Part shown: one piece after another, positions 51,121 through 64,000 of the stretch
How the letters are laid out: each line of letters begins with the position of its first letter
Position numbering within the stretch: position 1 is the first letter of the stretch
NCBI GenBank assembly: GCA_025331435.1
Contig: JAIWNI010000030.1
Span: 124,001 to 188,000 of the forward strand
DNA length: 64,000 nt
Reading direction: 5' to 3'
Source of the DNA: Choanephora cucurbitarum
Taxonomy: Eukaryota; Mucoromycota; Mucoromycetes; Mucorales; Choanephoraceae
The notes under the pieces: model-generated
Databases searched by the model: none
What the model was told of the DNA's origin: nothing
The model's input: the letters and a program-made list of their open reading frames with translations, nothing else
Translations under genes and position numbers: made by a program

Positions 51121-52568
51121 GGTATAGATAGGTGGTGAAGGTAAAATGCTAATAAAAAGTAAGTATCTATTTATAGTACGTGTACTTTTTTTTAGGGGGG
51201 GAAAACGCGCTTTACTACTTTACTTTTTTTGAATTGAAGAATTAGTTTTTGACATGATCTAAATAAAAAAGAAAGTCCTATTATAGACATGGCTATGATA
51301 AGCTTAATGCAGATTGAAACTTACATTTTTTTTTCTCTTTTATTATATATATTTATGTATATATGAAGCCGGAAAAAGATTCAACCACCCTGCAAATGAG
51401 AATTGAAATAAAAAAAAAATTGAGAAAAAAAAAAAGGAAAAAGAAAATTCAACGGATATGAAAATCAACATGCCGTTTAAGCCACCATGACTCTTTTTCA
51501 TTTGAGTTTCAATCCACCATTTATTGTCCGCAAGTAGAATCGATTCAGGTACAATCTTAGTGTAAAGAATAGATGGTGTAAACCTCACCTATTGAAACAT
51601 GAACATGATTCACTTAGAACAAGCTTATGATTGATGGATTTATACTTAGCTATAAAGAAAGAGAGAGAGAGCTATAGAATACTCTAGAAAGATCTATTTT
51701 ATTCTATGACTATTCTCTTCAAAGTTTGAAGAAGTTCCTTATTTTTTTTTAAATTCCCGAATACACCTTGAAGGATTTTTATATTTCCTGGTAGATTTAC
51801 TCATGTGTGAATACTTCAATGAACTTTTTCATTTCGAATTAAAAGTACACTTTTTTACTCAGTTACCATCATGTCTGTTATTGATCTATTGATTAGAGAA
51901 TCATGCTGTTCGTAAATCAGGAAAGCATCTTTCCAAGTGACTAAGCTACTCTTTGCGAATGATCTGCTGTGCTATGCTAAGTTGTGTCACAAAGTCTATT
52001 ATAACGCATTTAGACACCTTCATCATTCAAGACATTCTACAAGCTGGCAGGTGTATGTTGTCAGAACTATACAAGCTCCTCCAAGAGTGCCAAAAAAAAA
52101 CCTGTTGATTGATGGGGAGTAAATTCCAGAATGAGAGGATATCTTAGGTATAGTGGAAGCATGTAAGGTATACTTCCACACACTTCAACATCCAAATCAG
52201 CCCACACAAGCGAAACAGTAGATAGAAACATTCCACTGCTTAAATAGCCCGTCTGTCAGAGGCCATGACAAACTATCAGTTCATTTCCAGAATTACAATG
52301 TTACTGTTCCAACAAAACTCTTCCTTACTTTCTCTCAAACCAACACTGAATCCAAAATAGCATTCTTTAGTACATGAAGCGAGTGTTATTGGCTAGGCTA
52401 TAAGTGTTACATAAACTCTCTCTCTTAGACATACACCATTGAAGACTGTCACAAGTGGAAATGAATTTTTTCAGGGTCTTGTTATCTTGATAAGAATAAA
52501 ATCTTAAGGATTACAGTAAGTGTAATTTAATTTTTTATATATCTAATTTTTTTTTCTCACTTATCAAA
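51121..52568. other. Intergenic, 1.4 kb, possible retroelement crumbs
   Basis: No intact gene. At 51937-52122 the + strand reads TKLLFANDLLCYAKLCHKVY, faintly like the FADDLL palm motif of non-LTR reverse transcriptases. NYNVTVPTKLFLTFSQTNTE occurs near 52300. Both are too short to prove an element. The left 250 bp is promoter of the BET gene with poly-A/T runs. Confidence 0.35.
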
Positions 52569-53363
52569 ATGACCCAATCGAAACTATCTATCTTTATACC
52601 ACTCTATTATAATGACAGTCAACTTCATGCTAGAAAAGGTAACGCGTTTTCTTAAAAGTGTTTATTATGTATTGATAGCATAGAAGAGGTGAAGGAAGTA
52701 GATGAAGTTGCCTATCAACAGGCCATGAAGACATCACCTCAGTGTTACATCTGTTCATTTCAGTTCCAACTTACCAAGAGTCTTGAGAGACACATTCAAC
52801 AGATCCACAGTATCGATCTCTCTAGCCTAGAAGAAGCGTGTGCCCTATGCCATTCAGTCTATCCTTCCACCAGAACCATCTTACGCCATCTACGGAATGA
52901 CCATCAACTGGACAGGAACCATACACTGAGACAGTATGCTCATCATCGCTTCCATCGACTCAATCGACAAAAGATGCCTCAGGTGAAACCAAAGCGACCC
53001 AAGAAAAGAGAATTAAACAAGTCCGATAGTGTGTTGTTGGAAGAAGAGGATACGATTGAACAGTTCTTGAATCAGAGTCAGACAGCCACTAAAAAGAAGA
53101 TTGAAGTCGTGCCTTCTCAACACCCACCTGTTGTTTCAAATACCCGCAAAGCCTATTACTGTTCACTCTGCCAAATGACACAGATGAATGCCACTAGCTA
53201 TCAACTCCATCTACGCCAATATCACCCTGAAGATGCCCTCAAGACAGAGCCAGATGAAGCCAAGAAAAAGTATTATTGTGCTCAATGTGACATTAGTAAG
53301 ACGAGTCATACAGGTTATATGAAACACCTTTATCTGATCCATCGAGCCTTGACACCCAAGTAG
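52569..53363 (+). CDS. C2H2 zinc-finger protein
   Basis: Two exons. Exon 1 (MTQSKLSIFIPLYYNDSQLH) is spliced at a GTAACG donor to EEVKEVDEVAYQQAMKTSPQ; the second ATAG acceptor is needed to keep frame. Four C2H2-type fingers are visible: CYICSFQFQLTKSLERHIQQ ending IH; CALCHSVYPSTRTILRHLRN ending DH; CSLCQMTQMNATSYQLHLRQ ending YH; CAQCDISKTSHTGYMKHLYL ending IH. A basic stretch (KPKRPKKRELNK) between finger pairs may be an NLS. Fingers are paired 2+2, suggesting nucleic-acid or protein binding. No specific family. Confidence 0.8.
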
Positions 53364-53954
53364 ATCCAATGTATTATTTATTTATTTTGGTGCTATTACC
53401 ATTTAAGAGAGAATTTCTATTTATAGACCATGTCACACTGTAGTTTTATTAAAACAAATAAAAAAGATTACGTTATTCAAACTATTGTAAAATATGTTAT
53501 TTTCTCACCAAATTTGAAAACGTGGTTGGTTTGTAAGCCTTTCATCAAACCCTTTATTTCGTTGGATAGAAAAAAGGTGGCGTGAGCTTTTTTCATCCTT
53601 TCATTACACCCCCCCCCTTTTCGCGCTGTTAAATTTAAGAAAAACCTTAAAAAAAAATATTGATATTCATTTAAGAATTTTCTATCTTTAACATGATTCA
53701 TACTCCACTTCACACTCTATTAAATTTCCCTTTTTTTTTTAATCTCCCACAGGGCCCAAGTCAAAGATTGGTTCAAAATAAGAGTTTTTTTTTTTTAGAA
53801 GAAAGACCCGTTTTTTGTATTACTTATTATTCGGGCAATTAATAATAAAATAATCAATCTTTTTGTTGGCCTGAGCGAGAATGATATATAAATTACTTTT
53901 TTTTTTCTTTCTTTTACTTTTTCTTCCCTTTTTATTATTATTATTATCACTCCA
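53364..53954. other. Intergenic
   Basis: The minus frame at 53477-53713 has no motif. It contains a C8-9 run near 53609-53618, poly-T and a CTTTT-rich leader before the homeobox gene. Nothing else was seen. Confidence 0.5.
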
Positions 53955-54482
53955 ATGTTGTCAGTCAATAACATGTTAAATACAAACTATAAAAGACCTG
54001 CTGTACTTGATATCAGTAATCTCTTAAACACACCCTATGAATACCAAAAGAGTCCATCATTGTCACCCTCTTTAACATCATCCCCTGCCAGTGTATCATC
54101 CTACACAAGCTATCCATTTCCATCTCCTCGCTTATGGGATGATATGAAACACCATACAGCCTATCATGCTGAATCACCTCTATCGATGGATGAAGATCTC
54201 TTTAAATCACAAAAGGAGAGTGAAGATGAATTAGAAGAAGAAGAAGATACAGATGAAGATTCACCTATCAAAGCTAAACGTAGAAGAGCCAATGCTAAAC
54301 AGTTGGAAGTGTTGAACAGAGTATTCGATCGTACCTTCTTTCCCTCTACTCAGATGCGTGCTGAATTAGGGCGTCAATTGGGTATGAGTCCACGTACAGT
54401 TCAGATCTGGTTTCAAAACCGTCGTCAGGCTATGCGTACCAGAGAACGTCAAAGATTGATCAGACTTCGCCATAACAATTAA
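53955..54482 (+). CDS. Homeobox transcription factor
   Basis: A single exon of 175 residues. Ser/Pro-rich N-terminus (SPSLSPSLTSSPASVSSYTS), an acidic patch (ESEDELEEEEDTDEDSP), then a homeodomain from KAKRRRANAKQLEVLNRVFD with FFPSTQMRAELGRQLGM and helix 3 SPRTVQIWFQNRRQAMRTRE. It ends soon after (RLIRLRHNN). The WFQNRR core and a Thr-Val-Gln-Ile-Trp recognition helix support typical TAAT-like DNA binding. Related to fungal Yox1/Pho2-type homeodomains in a broad sense only. It is distinct from the homeobox gene at 16.6-17.3 kb, which is spliced and Pro/His-rich. Confidence 0.88.
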   Translation: MLSVNNMLNTNYKRPAVLDISNLLNTPYEYQKSPSLSPSLTSSPASVSSYTSYPFPSPRLWDDMKHHTAYHAESPLSMDEDLFKSQKESEDELEEEEDTDEDSPIKAKRRRANAKQLEVLNRVFDRTFFPSTQMRAELGRQLGMSPRTVQIWFQNRRQAMRTRERQRLIRLRHNN

Positions 54483-54961
54483 CTTCGCCCTCTAACGCCG
54501 TAAAATTTATAATCTATATCACCTTATTTTCAATCTCCATTCTAAATGAGAAAATACCCTTTCTCTCTCTTTATATATACACACATACACACACATTAAT
54601 ATGATTATTACGCATGCTACATACACACCCTTTTTTTTTTTTGCTTATATACACACACACGCGTTTCATTTCTATGGTTTTTCTAAGAAAAAAGAAATTC
54701 AAGCTGGTTTTTGTCTCCCTCTTTTTTTTTATATTAAATAATAAATCTTATCATCACAATAAGAAACACAAAAAAAAAGTTTCTAATTTCTGTGTAATGT
54801 ATGTTATCATATGATTCATAGTAACCATTTTGTTTAAGGGATTTCTTTCTATTTAAATCACCGATAGAAACACAGTCAATTTTACCACGCTTTTCAATTT
54901 GAACATTCTTAATGATAAGAGAGAGATTGGATCAAATAACAATCTTTTCTCTCTTATTGTC
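54483..54961. other. Intergenic with CA-rich repeats
   Basis: Short CA/TA dinucleotide runs at about 54573-54597 and 54646-54662. The frame at 54614-54814 is Lys/Phe-rich and not convincing. It holds the 3' flank and next promoter. Confidence 0.5.
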
Positions 54962-55946
54962 ATGTCTAAACCTGTTTATTGTTCACCTGCAGCCAAATTA
55001 ACGCCCTTCTCAGTTAAACGGAAACAAATCAATTTTAATCGACTGGAAAATAACAGGTAACATGGTGTAACATCGTCATTTACTCTCATCTAAACATAAA
55101 AAAGTTCTCAAACATCGATTGAGTCTGCTGAATGTAAAAAATAAATAAAAAAAAAAAATAGAATACATTCATCTAATCTTTTTTAAGAAAGCATACCGTC
55201 ATCATTATGGCTATCAAACACTGTTACAGGAAAAAGAAAGTCAAATTCAACAGTTAAAGGTAAAATTACAGGATGAATTCCTATAGGATATTCAACATTA
55301 CTCTAGGAAGCATTCGATAAAATCAATCAAGATCTTCAGACAGAGAGACATCAAAAACGATTATTGGAGAATGAAAGACAACAGTTTGAGGCCAGTGTGA
55401 CAAGTAAAACAAATAAACAGAAAGAGAGATAAACAAAGCAACTCATCACATTGACTAGAATCATGCTCTAAAGAAAAGGATCAAGTTGAATTGGAACTAA
55501 AGATGATGAAACAGATGCATACTGAAAAGATGCAATACTATTCTACTGCCATGAACAATCTCTACAAGACAACACAACACCTTAAAGAACGACTGAAAAA
55601 GTATGAAGAGAATGAAGAGGAAGACCAGGATCTGTTCTATGAAGAAGATCATGTACAGTATAAACAAGAATATGAATTCATCAAGAATGCCTATTGCTGT
55701 ACACTTCAAGAATCACACACTCAACATCCTCTTTGGGCCAGTGTTCAGGTAAGATAAATAGTCTAGTCTAGCTTGATGCTGATAGGAATACTATAGAATA
55801 CAACCATGGCCATTCAACATGAAATTCAGAATTTTCATGCTTGGAAATCAATACCAATGACAGAACTTGTTCAACTATTAAAAGAAGATCAGAAGAGTAG
55901 TACGGTGAAATCCTTATTATTCGGTAGATTAAAAGAACGTAAATAA
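54962..55946 (+). CDS. Coiled-coil protein upstream of HAUS1-like gene (hypothetical)
   Basis: About six exons, near 245 residues. It reads MSKPVYCSPAAKLTPFSVKR, then a small exon SQTSIESAE, SYRHHYGYQTLLQEKESQIQ, EAFDKINQDLQTERHQKRLL, DQVELELKMMKQMHTEKMQY and later NFHAWKSIPMTELVQLLKED, ending LFGRLKERK at a TAA (55944-55946). The middle is strongly coiled coil with acidic insert (YEENEEEDQDLFYEEDH). Exon joins were chosen to keep phase; the small 5' exon is the least certain. Its stop lies 31 bp before the next ATG on the same strand. Possible partner of the following spindle-type protein, but unproven. Confidence 0.6.
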
Positions 55947-55977
55947 TTTCCGTTTTTTTTTTCTTTTTTTATTTTTT

Positions 55978-57081
55978 ATGAATTGGTTACACGTAAAAAT
56001 AATAATAATAAAAAGGGAAATCCCTCTCTAAAGACAAAAAGGATAGATTGAACATTGGCTTAGACAACTGTATGGTAAAGACATACCATCGTTTGAGCGT
56101 AATAAAGAAAACTATGAACTATGTCAACAGTTAAAGAAATTTGATTTTCAGTCAGTTGAATTTACAAGTTCATTTGTTCATGGTAAATTATAGTAATGTT
56201 AACATACAAAAACCTTATTATTCATCAAAAATAAGGCCATCTCCCTCTGACAGAACACACACGCCAAATCACTCAATCACTTGCCATGATGACTGCTGAA
56301 TTAGGCTTAGATTCAACTGAGTTAAGCAGGTAAGAAGAAGAAGAATAAACAAATGAAATCTAAACGTTTTCAATAGTTTCTATTCTATGCTGACCAAACT
56401 TAAATCAGATCAAATGGAACTAAAGCATGAATTAGACTCTATCTATCAACTAGAGTATACACTAGACCAGTTCCAGATAGAGGCTAATAAGGAATTAAGC
56501 ACACTTCAATCGTAATGTATTTTTAAAAAAAAGAAAATTTTTTTATTATTATTTATAAAGCGTGTGACAGTCTTTTGGTTGATTTAGAACATCAAGTAAA
56601 AGAAATTAAGAAAGAAGAGGATGAGCCTTTAGAGAGATTGACAACAAACTATGCTCAACTCAAGGTAAAAAATAAAATAAAAATAAAAATACAGTATGAT
56701 TTAGATAAGCATTAGGAACACTATCACCCTATTGACACCAGTCTCTCTCAACTGGTTGAATTGGAATCCAGAGTGAGTGTTACTGAGAGATCATTAAAAG
56801 AAAATAAGCATGCTCTCAAGACATATGATGCTTTACCCTCTGTAAGTAGATTTCTTTCATATAGACTAGAGTAAACTCATACGATGTCACACAAGGATAT
56901 GGTGCTTGCTTCTATCAAATTAAAAGAAACACAACAAGTACTGGTAAGACAACAACAACGACAACAAGAATATGTTTCTAATCTAATAGTGTCAGCACGA
57001 GTTGGAACAACAAAGAGAGTATCTCTTGACAAACATTTACTCAATTCAGTAATTTATGAAGACGTAACTATCGGACTTTGA
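55978..57081 (+). CDS. HAUS1-like augmin subunit (coiled coil)
   Basis: About seven exons. Start MNWLH at 55978-55992, intron 55993-56046, then IEHWLRQLYGKDIPSFERNK and ENYELCQQLKKFDFQSVEF: the WLxxxFGxxxIPxFExN pattern is that of HAUS augmin-like complex subunit 1. Later exons: HTRQITQSLAMMTAELGLDS, SFYSMLTKLKSDQMELKHEL, LLVDLEHQVKEIKKEEDEPL, HYHPIDTSLSQLVELESRVS, ending LDKHLLNSVIYEDVTIGL. Most of the rest is coiled coil. Known role: augmin recruits gamma-tubulin to existing microtubules to nucleate branches in the spindle. Splice at GACAG/TCTTTTGG near 56572 is needed. Family call rests on the N-terminal motif and architecture. Confidence 0.62.
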
Positions 57082-57773
57082 ATGGGATTCATTAAAGTTA
57101 AAGTTTCAACCCTTAAAATTGAATTGTTTTGGTGTTCAATGGAGATGGTTAATCTAGCCTTCATATCTGTCACACGAATGACAAATCATCACACTCTTTC
57201 ATTTTTGGTTATTTCCACATGTCACAGAATATTGACCCTATTTAATTTAAATTGGAACAAGTCTAAAGAGAGAGAGAGAGAGAGAGAATTTAGCTGATGT
57301 TTAAAATAAGAGTGGTTTCATTCTATGTAGGTGTCTCATTTAAAAAAAAAAAAAGGGTCTCCTAATTTTTTATTGTTTGCTGATAGTGATTTGTTTATAG
57401 ATGCATTTTCCTTACTTGGATTCTTGGTCCGTTTCATTACCTAATCCAAGATTATGAATTTGTGTATTCTCTTAAAAGGAAAATCACCGTACTTGATTTT
57501 ATAGGGTGTGATACAGACTAGATTTTTATTAGTGAATTTAGACTTCTTTCTTTGAATGGTGTGCATGAGGGTTTTAAAGATGGATCATTTACTTGCCTTG
57601 TTTCAAGTCTTGCATAAAACAAGATACTTCATCAACTCAGCACCCCCCCCTTTTTTTTAGCACCCCCCCCCTCAATTCCGGGCCGTACTTGCAAAATAAG
57701 AAAATGCATGGTAAAGAAAGAAGAAAAAAAAAAGTACGCGCAATACTCTTTTTTTTTTTTATTTTAAATCACA
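57082..57773. other. Intergenic with GA repeat
   Basis: No coding exon supported (the 57082-57297 and 57593-57796 frames are low-complexity). A GA repeat lies at 57267-57288, and C8 runs near 57643-57670. Promoter of PAC2 at the right. Confidence 0.5.
57267..57288. repeat. (GA)n dinucleotide repeat
   Basis: About ten uninterrupted GA units in intergenic DNA. Confidence 0.85.
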
Positions 57774-58657
57774 ATGACCTTTATACCAGTCTCTAACTAT
57801 GACTCTCAACTGTTAAAAGGTTCGAAATTACTTCTGGTAAAAAAAAAATGAAATTTCATAAAATAAGCCGTGTAGATGATTAACAATGAAATACAGCCTA
57901 CTGTCTCCATAGGCAATGTACCTCAACTTACCTTTGACTTACTTGTTCATACCCTTAAATTACAACGTGTTGGTTATATTGATCAAGATGCCTTAATGCC
58001 TGTTTCTGGTATACGTGAAGATGACCAGACAGGTGTGACAGTACCGATGGAAGGTAAATAGAGATAGAATACAGAGACTTGTTGATTTCTTATGTATTTT
58101 ATATAGTCTTTCAATCCAACGATCATCAATGGACTTATGTTCAACAGAGATCACCTACCATCAAAGGTAAAAGACAGGCATTTCTGGATCAACTGGTTGA
58201 ATTTGCATCTCAGTTCTCTCAGGTAACCATTGTCACCAGCATGGATGCCTCACGTCGTCTTGATTCACAAATCAGAGGAGCACCTTTCCGTGTGTTTGGA
58301 GATAAGAGTGTGGTAGATCAGTTGGCAGTCTTGGGCATACCTGTACTAGAGAACATGCTGAATGAGGATGCATGGCGTTTACCAGGTGCTGGACTGGCTA
58401 GACATCTCTATCAACAACTATCCCCTCGCTTGCCTACCAGTTTATTAGTGATGTTTGCTTTAGAAGGAGGTAACTATCCAACTGTTGTATTTGATGGTTA
58501 TACTAATGAACCTTTGTTAGATAATGTACAAGATAGTATTGAATATGCTAATCTTATCAACACAGTCTTCAAATTACAGACAATCTCACATTGGACACCC
58601 CCTAAAAGCTGGGAATTTTTATTTGGCACACCATTCAATGCAGAATTATATCAATAA
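57774..58657 (+). CDS. ADD66: Proteasome assembly chaperone 2 (PAC2/PSMG2/Add66)
   Basis: Three exons, about 260 residues. MTFIPVSNYDSQLLKGSKLL joins to PTVSIGNVPQLTFDLLVHTL (the PAC2 nucleus: P-x-VSIGNVxQLxxDLL). Then VGYIDQDALMPVSGIRED, a short exon join to VFQSNDHQWTYVQQRSP, and VEFASQFSQVTIVTSMDASR. GAGLARHLYQQL and LPTSLLVMFALEGGNYP complete the fold. Known role: with PAC1 it scaffolds the alpha-ring of the 20S proteasome. Length and motif order fit the family. The stop is 5 bp from the EB1 stop on the opposite strand. Confidence 0.9.
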
Positions 58658-58662
58658 AAATC

Positions 58663-59741
58663 TTAAAATGTTTCATCATCATAATCATCTTGAACACCTT
58701 CACCTTCAGGAGGTACTTCAAACCCTTCTTCTGTCTGATAAAGAACAGCCTGAATATCCCTAAAGCAACCGAGATCTTGTTGACCATTGGCCTCAGCCAG
58801 ATCCAGTTGTTCCTGCACCATAATCTCAATCTCTCTTAACTTGCCAAAGTAGAAATCTCTTTCCTTCTCAAGTCCATCCACTGTGACCTTGAGTTCTGTG
58901 ATCTGCTTGTTCAAGTCACTGATCACTGCTGCTGATTGGTTGTCGAGAGCACCACTGTTGGCTGATTTGGCAGAGGAGAGACGACCTCCTGTAGATGTGG
59001 GTGTACGGTTGGCACTACGGGCTTAGTGGAATTTGGCTTTATCAATAAGAGAGAATCTTGTTTATTTCATCACTTACCACTGACTGCCTTACGTGCCACA
59101 CTTGCTCCACCCAGAGTGGATCGAGTACCTGTATTGGTAGTTCGGGCACTGACAGTGGTAGCTCCACCACCTTTTCTACGTAAAGGAGCATCGTATTCCC
59201 CACCTGGGAAGTTTTGATCCCAGAATCGTTTAACCCATTGTAAGAATTCAAGATTGTCTTGGAATTTGCATTTGATCAACTTGTCCACTGGAATAATCTT
59301 TTTTTTTTTGTGTGTATCAACATAACTAGTTTAACTTATGTTTATCTTATTTTACCTTATCAATTCTAGAAAGATGTCAATAGGACGCGTCTTTTTTTTT
59401 TGTATAGAAACTTACTTGTGTTTATCAAATGTATGTTGAAGTACTTTATAGTTTCCAACATATTCATACTCATGCTTTGTATCAAACTTAACCTTAGTCA
59501 TACCAACATCATCTAATGTATCCTCTTAGTTAGATTTCTTTCTTTCTTTGTTCTGCCACTTACTGAATACAGAATCCATGATTTGGCAGTAAGCAGCACC
59601 TTAAAAAGAAAAGTCAGCAGTGAGAAAAAAACAAGTTCTATATTTCCTTTGAATACCTGTTCCCACTTGTTCGACTTTTGTATAATTTAACTGCAAGAGG
59701 TCATTTAACCAAGCCAATAGTTCTGTTCTTGATTCTCCCAT
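58663..59741 (-). CDS. BIM1: Microtubule plus-end protein EB1 (Bim1/Mal3)
   Basis: Six or so exons. The CH domain begins [40 protein letters not shown] and [20 protein letters not shown], and includes HTFDKHK and [20 protein letters not shown] then RFWDQNF. A Ser/Thr/Arg-rich linker ([20 protein letters not shown]) follows. The C-terminal coiled coil and EB homology region read [38 protein letters not shown], ending DDYDDETF. Known role: autonomous tracking of growing microtubule ends via the CH domain. The tail ends DETF rather than EEY, so CAP-Gly docking through EEY is not expected. Confidence 0.94.
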
Positions 59742-59944
59742 TTTCGATAGGATAAGTATTCTATACGCTCAAAAAAAAAAATAAAAAAAAAAAGAAAGAA
59801 AGAAGGAAAAAAAAAAAAAGAGAGAAAACAGGTACAGTTTAATCTCCAGCTTGAGTTTAAATCTGAGTACCTATTTTGTGCATACATACCATTTCTCACT
59901 CTCTCTTACTTTTCTTTTTTTTTTTTAATTTTTTCTCGAAAGTC

Positions 59945-60543
59945 ATGTCAAGTTATTATTTTGCTATTGTAGGAGCAACTGATAACCCAATCTATGAAAC
60001 TGAAATCATTCCTTCATCACGGTCATCAGCACTTGTGGATTCAAACAGAGTAATCAGAACAAGACGAATGAATATCATACGCGTCTATTGATAACTTTGA
60101 AATAGCAGAGAGATGAACATAAGCATCTGAATCAGTTTATTATTCATGCAGCACTTGACGTTGTAGAAGAATACCAATGGAATACAACCGCCATGTACCT
60201 CAAGTCGATCGATCGATTCAACGAGTTTTATGTCTCATGCTTTGTGACAGCAGGCAGTAAAGTATAAAAAAGTAAGGCAATGGGTTTGGTTTCTCATATA
60301 TTTTAATAAAGATGTCAAGTTCATGCTGCTACATGACCAGAAATCAGAAGACAGTATAAAGCAATTCTTTACTGAAGTCTATGAACTCTATGTTAAGGTA
60401 AGATAGGTGTATCTTGATCAACCTAGCTATTTTCTGATCTTTAGGGATAGATACTGATGAACCCATTTTATGAGAAAAACTCAACCATCACCAACCCATC
60501 CTTTGATAACCGTATTAAACTGGCAGCAAGACGTTTTCTTTAA
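59945..60543 (+). CDS. TRS20: TRAPP complex subunit TRS20/TRAPPC2 (sedlin)
   Basis: Four exons. [20 protein letters not shown], a GTAATC intron after SNR, then [20 protein letters not shown] and [20 protein letters not shown]. The next exon gives [28 protein letters not shown], and the last [20 protein letters not shown] ending ARRFL. These match the longin-fold order of Trs20/TRAPPC2 throughout, with the conserved MNPFYE loop. Known role: core/adaptor subunit of TRAPP complexes for ER-Golgi traffic and COPII recycling. The stop is about 56 bp from the GCN5 stop. Confidence 0.93.
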
Positions 60544-60599
60544 GAAAAAGTTAATAAATATATACACAATTATTTACATTGTTCTAATATAAAGAGAAT

Positions 60600-62827
<2,228 letters not shown>

Positions 62828-62971
62828 CTCGTTTGGTCACTTCAACAAGGCATGGACACAGAAAAAAATAAAAAGAAAGTAATTTTTTTTTTATTAAGAG
62901 GACAGTAGCCAATAAATGTGTTCTAAAGGGTAAAAAAATGGAGAATGAAATTTTGACAGATCAATGCATAT

Positions 62972-64000
<1,029 letters not shown>

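Noticed and set aside
55497..55709. Minus-strand frame opposite the coiled-coil gene
   Set aside because: It mirrors the Glu/Lys-rich coiled coil and has no independent evidence.
55938..56050. Joining the coiled-coil gene at 54962-55946 and the HAUS1-like gene into one long gene
   Set aside because: No donor/acceptor pair keeps phase, while a natural stop (55944-55946) and a new ATG with an in-phase first intron (55978-56046) fit two genes.

Overview
This window looks like nuclear DNA of an early-diverging filamentous fungus, most likely Mucoromycota (Mucorales-type). The evidence is AT-rich sequence, many poly-A/poly-T runs, introns mostly about 50-80 bp with GTAAGT-like donors, and compact genes. 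The gene set is fungal: Zn2Cys6 regulators, an AzgA purine permease, SNF1, BET, GCN5, SWR1 and TRAPP subunits, plus a membrane-anchored GH9 glycosidase. I do not name a species. Gene models were joined by eye from open frames and GT/AG sites, so exon ends are approximate unless stated.

Layout. 1-10 kb: an oxysterol-binding protein, SWC5, a GH9 endoglucanase-like enzyme and a Zn-cluster regulator. 10-18 kb: a WWE-like protein, a Doa10/MARCH6 ER ubiquitin ligase and a homeobox factor. 18-22 kb is gene-poor and holds a decayed DDE transposon with about 55-60 bp terminal inverted repeats, apparently sitting beside or inside an older decayed coding region; a tiny membrane protein lies upstream. 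22-36 kb: AzgA permease, an unknown protein, a secreted Kre9-like protein, an FHA/G-patch protein, two poorly resolved loci at 28.7-30.0 kb, a NUDT15-like hydrolase, an SR splicing factor, a second Zn2Cys6 factor and a coiled-coil tail-anchored protein with KASH-like architecture. 36.5 kb: tRNA-Gly(TCC). 37-46 kb: amino-acid permease, a HIBCH-like crotonase with Cys-Pro motifs, an unknown small protein, SNF1, a coiled-coil protein and SPC24. 46-54 kb: YTM1, an F-box/WD40 protein, a BET bromodomain protein, a C2H2 zinc-finger protein and a homeobox factor. 55-64 kb: two tandem coiled-coil genes (the second HAUS1-like), proteasome chaperone PAC2, EB1, TRS20, GCN5 with a PCAF-like N-terminus, and an OYE-type flavin reductase cut by the window edge.

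Functional themes. Several products act in chromatin (SWC5, BET, GCN5) and several in the spindle or on microtubules (SPC24, HAUS1-like, EB1, possibly the KASH-like protein). There is no operon logic, but convergent neighbours are packed very tightly: YTM1/F-box 5 bp apart, PAC2/EB1 5 bp apart, and SPC24 with its neighbour overlapping at their stop codons.

I found no CRISPR array, no viral genome and no clear new defence or biosynthetic system. The most interesting leads are the decayed DDE element, the KASH-like protein, the Cys-Pro-rich catalytically altered crotonase, the metazoan-style N-terminus of GCN5, the HAUS1-like gene, and the SPC24 3' exon that overlaps its neighbour.
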